Shown in pieces: positions 1-4,971 of a DNA stretch of 6,490 nucleotides. The position numbers were made by a program, and so were the translations under genes. The notes under the pieces were generated by a model. That model ran no database searches. It worked only from the letters and a program-made list of their open reading frames with translations, and had not been told where the DNA came from. Position 1 is the stretch's first letter. Each line of letters opens with the position of its first letter. This stretch comes from Synechococcales cyanobacterium PMM_0036 (GTDB lineage Bacteria; Cyanobacteriota; Cyanobacteriia; Elainellales; Elainellaceae): NCBI GenBank assembly GCA_949127645.1, contig CASBQM010000478.1, forward strand, positions 1 through 6,490, written 5' to 3'.

Positions 1-33
1 CTTTAGTTACATATCAGGAGTTGCACATCAGGT

Positions 34-53
34 ATTAACGGAAATTAATGGAA
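34..53. repeat. Two adjacent 10-base direct repeats
   Basis: ATTAACGGAA (34-43) is followed immediately by ATTAATGGAA (44-53), differing at one base. A period of about one helical turn is compatible with a head-to-tail protein-binding site, but it lies about 230 bases before the next start codon and may belong to whatever lies left of the window. A second short direct repeat, ATATCTTTA, occurs at 106-114 and 130-138. Apart from these I see nothing firm in 1-284: no convincing coding frame, RNA gene or well-spaced -35/-10 pair. Confidence 0.5.
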
Positions 54-284
54 CGCGAAGCGCCCCACCCATAGTGTCCTCATCCCAACTGCCTTGGCGG
101 TTGCCATATCTTTAGTAATGGCTCTTTTGATATCTTTAAGCGAAATCAGGGTACCTTAGCCTAGAGGTATGGACTATATCAAAAGTTGAAGAATTCCCAC
201 TACTTTCGTGAGCAAGAGATAAATATAGAGAGAATAACGTAAGTACAGGGAAGACTAAATTGCGCACATTGGGTAAAAGAGATC

Positions 285-1946
285 ATGACTGAGTTAAATA
301 CGAGTAAGCTCAAGCTCATGGTCGTTGATGATGAGGCAGATAATCTGGATCTGCTCTATCGCACCTTTCGGCGAGATTTTGAAGTGTATAAAGCCGACAG
401 CGCCGCTACAGCGATCCAAATTTTGGAGCAGGTCGGCGAGATGGGAATCATCATCTCGGATCAGCGGATGCCCAAAATGAGCGGCACAGAATTTCTGAGT
501 CATACCGTCGATCGCTTCCCAGACACCATCCGCATCCTGCTAACCGCCTACACCGATGTCGAGGATCTCGTGGGAGCCATTAATGCGGGTAAAGTTTTCA
601 AATACATTACTAAACCCTGGAATCCGGTAGATCTGAGAGTCACGATCCAGCAAGCGGCGGAGACCTATGGGGTGCTAAAGCGTCGCACAAGCGAGCTGCA
701 CCGTGCCTTGCGCCGAGAGTCTCTATTTAACACCATCACTACGACCATCCGCGAGTCGCTCGACTATCGTAATATGCTGCAAAAAGTTGTAGAAGCGATC
801 GGGCAGGCGTTTGAGGCAGATGTTTGTGCGCTTTGTCCTTTAGAACGGGCAGAAGATTTAGATATTCCGTATCAATTTTCTTCCGAGCTGTTTGTTTATT
901 CAGCGATCGCCCCCGAAAAATTGCTCGACAAGCAGCAGCTAGGATTTAATGCGGTGACGCTAGGGCAAATTTTTGATTCCCCAACGTCTCAGGTTACTCA
1001 AACTCAGAGCTGTGAGCAACTTCAGCTTAGAGTTTCATTGACCTATCAGCAGGAGATACTGGCAGTATTGATGCTGCACCGAGAAAGCAATACTGCTCTC
1101 TGGACAACCGAAGAGGGAATGCTGTTGAGAGGCGTTGCTGAGCAAGCCGCGCTTGCTATTTCCCAGGCAAAGCTCTATCAGCAACTTCAAGAGCAGTCGG
1201 CTCAGATGCAGTCCGAATTAGCCGTTGCCCGCCAGATTCAAACCAATTTGCTGCGTCAAAGCTTGCCCAAGCTAGAGAGCGCTACCGTACAGGCACTATG
1301 TCTCCCAGCACGGCAGGTGGGAGGCGACTTTTTTGAGGTGTATGTGCATCCTCAGGGCGATGTCTGGCTTGCAGTCGGCGATGTGTCGGGCAAGGGCGTT
1401 CCGGCAGCGCTATTTATGGCTAGCGGCATTTCACTCCTGCGGCGAGAGCTGACTCAAGAGGTTTCTCCTGAACCTGACGTAGTTATGGGCAACCTTAATC
1501 AGAGCCTCTCAGAAGATCTCGTCGGCAGTAATTGCTTTATTACAATGGTGCTAGCGCGGTACACTCCCAGCTCAGGCAATCTGGTCTACGCCAATGCCGG
1601 ACATATTTATCCGATGGTGTGGTCTCTTGGAAAGGGCGGAGAGCCTACCTATCTCAAGATACGAGGGGTGCCTCTGGGTATACTGCCCATCTGGAAGGCT
1701 GATCCAGGCAGTCTGCATCTCAGCTCAGGAGATACATTTTTACTGACCTCAGATGGCATTACAGAAGCCACTGTTTTCCGAGCTGCGGGAAGTCAATCCA
1801 ATAGCAGTATGCTTCACCAGTCAGGACTATGGCAGATGTTACTTCAACAAGAGCGGCTAGACCTTAACCACTTACTGGCAGAAATTCAGGCGCATAACCC
1901 CATTCAGGAAGATGACCAAACTATGCTCTCTTTAGAGGTGCTGTAG
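285..1946 (+). CDS. Response regulator receiver-GAF-PP2C (SpoIIE/RsbU-type) phosphatase
   Basis: This is a cytoplasmic signalling protein of 553 residues with no signal peptide or membrane segment. Residues about 9-130 form a receiver: acidic residues D15, D16 and E17, probable phosphorylation site D59 in SDQRMP, T87 and K110 in TKPW. Residues about 148-297 look like a divergent GAF sensor domain, assigned from position and weak pattern only. A Q/E-rich helix (about 290-325) links to a PP2C-like SpoIIE domain (about 315-553) with the metal-binding motifs GGDFF (D348), GDVSGKG (D366), TSDGITEA (D490) and DDQTML (D543/D544). All catalytic aspartates are present, so an active serine/threonine phosphatase is expected. 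By analogy with RsbU it would dephosphorylate a STAS-domain anti-anti-sigma protein, with output set by receiver phosphorylation. The start is chosen because the receiver's first strand begins at residue 10; the preceding AAAGAG is only a weak ribosome site. It is almost certainly co-transcribed with the next gene. Confidence 0.93.
   Translation: MTELNTSKLKLMVVDDEADNLDLLYRTFRRDFEVYKADSAATAIQILEQVGEMGIIISDQRMPKMSGTEFLSHTVDRFPDTIRILLTAYTDVEDLVGAINAGKVFKYITKPWNPVDLRVTIQQAAETYGVLKRRTSELHRALRRESLFNTITTTIRESLDYRNMLQKVVEAIGQAFEADVCALCPLERAEDLDIPYQFSSELFVYSAIAPEKLLDKQQLGFNAVTLGQIFDSPTSQVTQTQSCEQLQLRVSLTYQQEILAVLMLHRESNTALWTTEEGMLLRGVAEQAALAISQAKLYQQLQEQSAQMQSELAVARQIQTNLLRQSLPKLESATVQALCLPARQVGGDFFEVYVHPQGDVWLAVGDVSGKGVPAALFMASGISLLRRELTQEVSPEPDVVMGNLNQSLSEDLVGSNCFITMVLARYTPSSGNLVYANAGHIYPMVWSLGKGGEPTYLKIRGVPLGILPIWKADPGSLHLSSGDTFLLTSDGITEATVFRAAGSQSNSSMLHQSGLWQMLLQQERLDLNHLLAEIQAHNPIQEDDQTMLSLEVL
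1934..1940 (+). promoter_or_regulatory. Ribosome binding site of the RsbW-like gene, inside the upstream gene
   Basis: AGAGGTG lies within the last codons of the phosphatase gene, 9 bases before the ATG at 1950, and pairs well with the anti-Shine-Dalgarno end of 16S rRNA. Its position supports the chosen start and suggests translational coupling of the two genes. Confidence 0.6.
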
Positions 1947-1949
1947 CCC

Positions 1950-2384
1950 ATGAAAACTGAACTGCATGTACCCAGCGATCTCAGATTTTTGACGGTGGTA
2001 GAAGAGTGGCTACTTGGCACATTAGAGCTAGAGTTGCAAGATGAAGTGGATTGGTCACGACAAGCCAACCGACTGCGCCTCGTGTTGGTGGAAGCCTACT
2101 CAAACGTGGTGCGCCATGCTCATCGTGAGCAGCCTAATCTGCCGATTTTGGTGCGTCTAGAGCTGAAAGATCGCAATTTGCATTTAGAAATCTGGGATCA
2201 TGGCAAAGGCTATGATCTGTCTACCTATCTACCACCTGAACCGCATGAATATCAGGAAGGCGGATATGGCTGGCTCATTCTTAACCGCTTGATGGATCGG
2301 GTAGAGTATCGACTGCAAGTGAATGGTCGCAACTGTCTGATGCTGGAAACTGAGCTACCACAGAAGATTAAAGTTGCCGAATAA
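1950..2384 (+). CDS. RsbW/SpoIIAB-like anti-sigma factor or serine kinase (HATPase fold)
   Basis: This small soluble protein of 144 residues consists of a single GHKL-type ATP-binding domain, the usual size for the RsbW/SpoIIAB family. The N-box is visible as VEAYSNVVRHAH (E48, N52, H56), the G1 motif as WDHGKGYD (D83, G85, G87) and the glycine-rich lid as GGYGWLIL (G104, G105, G107). In this family the protein binds a sigma factor or other partner, and phosphorylates a STAS-domain antagonist on serine or threonine. The start lies 3 bases after the stop of the receiver-GAF-PP2C gene, so the two very likely form one operon with opposing enzymatic roles on the same substrate. Neither the STAS antagonist nor a sigma factor is in view, so the target is unknown. 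The last four codons and the stop lie in a 15-base tandem duplication. It could act as a kinase only, without a sigma-factor target. Confidence 0.88.
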   Translation: MKTELHVPSDLRFLTVVEEWLLGTLELELQDEVDWSRQANRLRLVLVEAYSNVVRHAHREQPNLPILVRLELKDRNLHLEIWDHGKGYDLSTYLPPEPHEYQEGGYGWLILNRLMDRVEYRLQVNGRNCLMLETELPQKIKVAE

Positions 2385-2402
2385 GCTGTTGCCGAATAAG
2401 CT
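2373..2402. repeat. Perfect 15-base tandem duplication over a stop codon
   Basis: GTTGCCGAATAAGCT occurs at 2373-2387 and again at 2388-2402 without a mismatch. The first copy encodes the final Val-Ala-Glu and TAA stop of the RsbW-like gene. The second lies in the same frame just behind it, carrying a spare in-frame stop, and fills most of the 25-base gap to the convergent ATP-grasp gene. Perfect identity suggests a recent duplication. Confidence 0.85.
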
Positions 2403-2409
2403 CTTCAAA

Positions 2410-4044
2410 TCAGCTATATCCGTTCCAGGTATTGGGAAAGGTGGGCGTAGAGTGAGATGCCGCCGGATGATCCGAAGTTCCCTGACTCCGAGTTTCTTGA
2501 TCTAGCGCCTGGATCACCTTCTGGTAGATGATTTCCGCCTCTTGGGGAGAATTGCCAATGCTGGTTAGTCCCAGTTTGCCAAACTCTGAGAGACAGCCAA
2601 TCAAGTGAAATACCGTGCCTGTCTCGGTATTGCTGTTGAAGTGAAGATTGTGTTGGGCGATGATATCCATGAGATCGCGGGGGCTGAGTCCCTTGTAGGC
2701 ATCTTTTTGCAGGTTGTCAGTGGCGGTGTAGTATTTGGGCTTGCCCTCCTGGTTATAAAAAAGCCCGGTGGCAAAGTCATAGCGGCCGTGAGTCAAAAGC
2801 TTGAGGGTCATGAAGGGATGAGTGGTGCCCCCTTTGCGCAGGTTAATTTCGATCGCCTGAATATCCCATTCCCCCAAAGAATCTAGTAAGTCGGGCTGGC
2901 GAACTGCGATAAAGTCGAGGCTAAAGCGTTCGAGTGCGCCTTTTGCGGCTAGAGCCTGACCCACCTGCATTCCATAGCGATGCAGCCGGACGCGATAGGC
3001 TTCATCGGCTGGGAAATAGCACCCCAGAAACACTTGACCATCTGGCCCGCCCAAAATTTGGTCGTGGGTCGAAAGGATCTCGACTTCACCCGCTGGCGTA
3101 ATTTTGCCCTGGACGCTAGGCGATCGCTTCTCCTCCCCTTCCACAAATGCCTCAACGATCGCCCCTAGTTCAGGAATGCGGCTGCTGAAGGTTTCCCAGG
3201 TTTCGCCATGGGCTTGGAAACTGAGAGCGGGAAAGCGATCGCCAATAGCAGTCGCCCGCTCCGCTGAAGATGCCAGACTTGGGGCAACTAAATGGAGCGG
3301 CTGAAGGTTCAAAATGGCGTTGCCGCCGCCCGAAAAGCCTTCGTTTAGCTTGACGACAATCCGTTTCAGGTGAGGATTTCTCTCCCATAGATCTGCCGCA
3401 TTCCACACCAAGTCACTGCCATCTGGGCAGGGCACTTTTGCGGCTTGAAAGATCTCGCGGCTACCGCTCTTGGTGCCCCAGTACAGCAAGTCTGGATCAA
3501 CGGCAAGCAGCGGAATATTGAGCTGAACGGATAGATCTCGCTCTAGGGAAGTGGAGTTGTAGCAGGTCATGTAGGCGCGATCGCTCCGCATAGCATTCCG
3601 TAGGCGCGCCATCAGCCGGGGGCGTTCTAGAATCTTCTGGCTTAGCGGCTTCAGCGAGGCATCGTAGGCACAAAACAGCAGGAGGCGATCGCGGGCATGG
3701 GAAAACGGCACGCCGGGTAAAAGCTGTAGATAGTAATCGATAACGCTGGGGTGGATCGGCTGAGAGGTGATGTAAATCAGCCGTGCGCGGGGATTCTGGA
3801 GCCGAATCAGGGAAAATAGCAGACGTTCTTCATAGTGATGAACCCCTTTGACCTTTCGCAGTTCGCCCTGATCTAGACTCAGCGACGGCACAATCAAAAT
3901 ATCAGAATCATCATCGCCGCCCGTCTGCCAGCGATCGCGCAACTGCCCTTGCAATTGACGAAACTTCTCAGAGCGCAAAGCTTCAGCTTGCGTAACTTCT
4001 GGGGATGTTGAGAATTGAGATGTTGGGGAAAGTGAACCCTGCAT
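2410..4044 (-). CDS. ATP-grasp ligase, peptide ligase PGM1-related family
   Basis: This predicted cytoplasmic protein of 544 residues has ATP-grasp features in its middle and C-terminal parts. A nucleotide-binding lysine lies in the glycine-rich strand-loop VVKLNEGFSGGGNA (K232); EAFVEGEE (298-305) fits the adenine-contact strand; SLDFIAV (D377) and EINLRKGGTTHP (E399, N401) fit the metal-binding end. The N-terminal half (about 46-200) looks like the pre-ATP-grasp domain, and residues 1-25 and about 515-544 appear disordered. ATP-grasp enzymes join a carboxylate to an amine or other nucleophile through an acyl-phosphate. I recognise the overall pattern as the cyanobacterial group annotated PGM1-related, named for the pheganomycin peptide ligase, but the substrates are unknown. 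No peptide precursor or other biosynthetic gene is beside it. The ATG is preceded by AGGG (4056-4053) at 8 bases. Glutathione, cyanophycin and D-Ala-D-Ala ligases fit less well. Confidence 0.82.
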   Translation of the reverse strand: MQGSLSPTSQFSTSPEVTQAEALRSEKFRQLQGQLRDRWQTGGDDDSDILIVPSLSLDQGELRKVKGVHHYEERLLFSLIRLQNPRARLIYITSQPIHPSVIDYYLQLLPGVPFSHARDRLLLFCAYDASLKPLSQKILERPRLMARLRNAMRSDRAYMTCYNSTSLERDLSVQLNIPLLAVDPDLLYWGTKSGSREIFQAAKVPCPDGSDLVWNAADLWERNPHLKRIVVKLNEGFSGGGNAILNLQPLHLVAPSLASSAERATAIGDRFPALSFQAHGETWETFSSRIPELGAIVEAFVEGEEKRSPSVQGKITPAGEVEILSTHDQILGGPDGQVFLGCYFPADEAYRVRLHRYGMQVGQALAAKGALERFSLDFIAVRQPDLLDSLGEWDIQAIEINLRKGGTTHPFMTLKLLTHGRYDFATGLFYNQEGKPKYYTATDNLQKDAYKGLSPRDLMDIIAQHNLHFNSNTETGTVFHLIGCLSEFGKLGLTSIGNSPQEAEIIYQKVIQALDQETRSQGTSDHPAASHSTPTFPNTWNGYS

Positions 4045-4093
4045 AAGGCTTGCCCTATCGCATTAGAGTAAGGGAACTGAGCAAAGGAAAAGG

Positions 4094-4121
4094 AAGATAT
4101 GCAGTCATCTTATCCAGACAA
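4094..4121 (-). promoter_or_regulatory. Possible promoter of the ATP-grasp gene
   Basis: Read on the minus strand, TTGTCT (4121-4116) and TATCTT (4099-4094) are separated by 16 bases and would start a transcript about 40 bases before the ATG. Both hexamers match the consensus only partly. The site lies on the gene side of the mobile element, so it would survive the insertion. Confidence 0.25.
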
Positions 4122-4138
4122 GGTGGCTTTCTCGCTAC

Positions 4139-4172
4139 TTTCTAGAGAATGAATTTCTAGAGAATGAATTTC
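4139..4172. repeat. 15-base tandem repeat broken by the MITE
   Basis: TTTCTAGAGAATGAA occurs at 4139-4153 and 4154-4168, identical, followed by TTTC (4169-4172). The mobile element interrupts the third unit, which resumes after it as TTTCTAG (4343-4349). Before the insertion the array therefore had about two and a half units. Confidence 0.85.
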
Positions 4173-4239
4173 GGCGTTGCTGAATTGATGTATGAATTCT
4201 CAAATTCCCCCACCCTTCGGGAAGCAAGCTACACCCTAG

Positions 4240-4260
4240 CCCTCTCCCGAATGGAGAGGG
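4240..4260. repeat. Hairpin in the MITE (8-base stem)
   Basis: CCCTCTCC (4240-4247) pairs perfectly with GGAGAGGG (4253-4260) across the 5-base loop CGAAT. No T-run follows on either strand, so a role as an intrinsic terminator is not shown. Confidence 0.7.
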
Positions 4261-4276
4261 AACAAGACTTCTGGCT

Positions 4277-4298
4277 CCCTTCTCCCTAGGGAGAAGGG
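4277..4298. repeat. Perfect 22-base palindrome in the MITE
   Basis: The 22 bases from CCCTTCTCCCT to AGGGAGAAGGG form an exact palindrome centred between 4287 and 4288. As RNA it would form a strong stem on either strand, though the centre must open for a loop. It could block or end transcripts leaving the SRPBCC gene, but no T-tract supports classical termination. Confidence 0.7.
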
Positions 4299-4355
4299 TT
4301 GGGGATGAGGGCAAATCATACCTGCATTCAGCAACGCCTGAATTTCTAGCCTCTT

Positions 4356-4793
4356 TTATCGATCGCCCTCTACATACTGCTTCAGCTCGCGCGCCATCCG
4401 TCGCATACCCTGCTGCTCATCCCGGCGCAAAAACGGCAGAAATAAACGGGTGACAACTCCTGAAAAATACGCCTGGTGCAGATATTGGGTGCGATTTTTG
4501 CTGATTTCCTGAAGCTCAAATACGTGTTGACTCCGCAGCCCCGGAGCCGAATAGCTCCAGCGCAGACACACTTCTGGTTGTAGTAGGGTAATGCGCGGCT
4601 CAAACTCGGTTTCAGTTTCTTCCTGCAATCGCCGGAGTGAGAGATGCACCACGCGTCCTTCGGTAAAAGGCTTGTTAGGGTTGCGATCGTACAAAAAAGT
4701 GTTCCACTTCAGCCAGTTTTCTTTGCAGACTAAGGCTTGCCAAATCACAGACTTCGGCGCATTGATCTCAATTTCTGCATAGAGGCTGGGCAT
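4356..4793 (-). CDS. SRPBCC-family (polyketide cyclase-like) protein
   Basis: This is a single-domain protein of 145 residues with the layout of the START/Bet v1-like SRPBCC fold. The N-terminal strand and helix IEINAPKSVIWQAL (8-21) are followed by ENWLKWN (25-31), a run of beta strands including VVHLSL, EPRITLL, VCLRWSY and HVFELQEI, and a long C-terminal helix, about 123-142, ending in ELKQYVEG. The family binds hydrophobic ligands in a central cavity; most members, including this one, have no assigned reaction. No signal peptide or clear membrane segment is seen. The start is the first ATG matching the family's N-terminus; no good ribosome site precedes it. It is divergent from the malic enzyme and shares a 178-base control region with it. 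Its 3' end lies 10 bases from the right target duplication of the MITE, so read-through into the ATP-grasp gene would cross the element. Confidence 0.82.
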   Translation of the reverse strand: MPSLYAEIEINAPKSVIWQALVCKENWLKWNTFLYDRNPNKPFTEGRVVHLSLRRLQEETETEFEPRITLLQPEVCLRWSYSAPGLRSQHVFELQEISKNRTQYLHQAYFSGVVTRLFLPFLRRDEQQGMRRMARELKQYVEGDR

Positions 4794-4814
4794 AGGCTAT
4801 GTCTAAAACATCTA

Positions 4815-4846
4815 TTAATACATCTGGCTCTTAATACATCTAGCTG
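4815..4846. repeat. 16-base tandem repeat in the divergent control region
   Basis: TTAATACATCTGGCTC (4815-4830) is followed directly by TTAATACATCTAGCTG (4831-4846), 14 of 16 bases the same. ACATCTA at 4808-4814 resembles the remains of a third unit. The right unit contains the proposed -10 of the SRPBCC gene, so the duplication may have altered or doubled that promoter. Confidence 0.75.
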
Positions 4847-4857
4847 AACTGTGTCAA
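4831..4857 (-). promoter_or_regulatory. Probable promoter of the SRPBCC gene
   Basis: On the minus strand a perfect -35 TTGACA (4857-4852) is followed after 15 bases by TATTAA (4836-4831). The spacing is short of the ideal 17. The predicted start near 4824 gives a leader of about 30 bases before the ATG at 4793. The NtcA palindrome ends only 3 bases upstream of the -35. Confidence 0.4.
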
Positions 4858-4860
4858 ACC

Positions 4861-4902
4861 GTACCAATAGGTACAGTTGTGGGGAGCATGATCTTTTAGA
4901 TT
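4861..4902 (+). promoter_or_regulatory. NtcA-activated promoter of the malic enzyme gene
   Basis: GTACCAATAGGTAC (4861-4874) matches the NtcA consensus GTA-N8-TAC exactly. After 22 bases comes TAGATT (4897-4902), matching the TAN3T -10 of NtcA-activated promoters, and there is no good -35 between. The box centre at 4867.5 would be at -41.5 from a start near 4909, the class II position. The palindrome extends to 9-base arms, AACCGTACC and GGTACAGTT, with one mismatch. NtcA is the CRP-family nitrogen regulator of cyanobacteria and responds to 2-oxoglutarate. The match is seen directly; binding is inferred. Confidence 0.75.
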
Positions 4903-4911
4903 GAATCTGAG

Positions 4912-4936
4912 ACAGGCGGTAAGATTGTAAGCCTGT
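4912..4936 (+). other. Possible leader hairpin of the malic enzyme transcript
   Basis: ACAGGC (4912-4917) and GCCTGT (4931-4936) are exact inverted repeats around a 13-base loop, starting just after the predicted transcription start near 4909. The structure could be a weak leader stem or a protein-binding site; six paired bases are not enough to decide. Confidence 0.3.
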
Positions 4937-4951
4937 TAACGACTTTTGCAC

Positions 4952-4956
4952 AGGAG
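4952..4956 (+). promoter_or_regulatory. Ribosome binding site of the malic enzyme, with HIP1 spacer
   Basis: AGGAG lies 15 bases before the ATG at 4972, longer than the usual 5-9. The last 8 bases of the gap (4964-4971) are a complete HIP1 palindrome, GCGATCGC, abutting the start codon. No nearer in-frame start fits the ACT-domain N-terminus, so the ATG at 4972 is kept. Confidence 0.5.
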
Positions 4957-4971
4957 AACAGCAGCGATCGC

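Larger units (their letters stand above)
4165..4346. mobile_element. MITE-like element (4173-4338) with 8-base target duplication
   Basis: The element is 166 bases long, non-coding, and bounded by a perfect 13-base inverted repeat: GGCGTTGCTGAAT at 4173-4185 and its complement at 4326-4338. The termini extend imperfectly to 26 bases (4173-4198 and 4313-4338, 22 of 26 matching). TGAATTTC sits directly outside both ends (4165-4172 and 4339-4346), as expected of an 8-base target site duplication. There is no room for a transposase, so movement would need one supplied in trans by an insertion sequence with the same termini. The interior carries two strong hairpins. It lies between the end of the SRPBCC gene and the start of the ATP-grasp gene, both minus strand. 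With the 15-base repeat and a possible promoter it accounts for most of the gene-free stretch 4045-4355. The transposase family cannot be told from this sequence. Confidence 0.85.

Noticed and set aside
127..157. TTGATA and TACCTT as a promoter for the phosphatase operon
   Set aside because: The spacing is 19 bases and the -10 matches at only half its positions, so it is no better than chance in AT-rich sequence.
2605..2886. A 93-codon plus-strand frame inside the ATP-grasp gene
   Set aside because: It is the shadow of conserved ligase sequence on the other strand and has no credible ribosome site or homology pattern.
2410..4044. ATP-grasp gene as cyanophycin synthetase or glutathione synthetase
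   Set aside because: It is too short and lacks the Mur-ligase half for cyanophycin synthetase, and the metal-binding motif EINLRKGGTTHP and the long N-terminal region do not fit glutathione synthetase.
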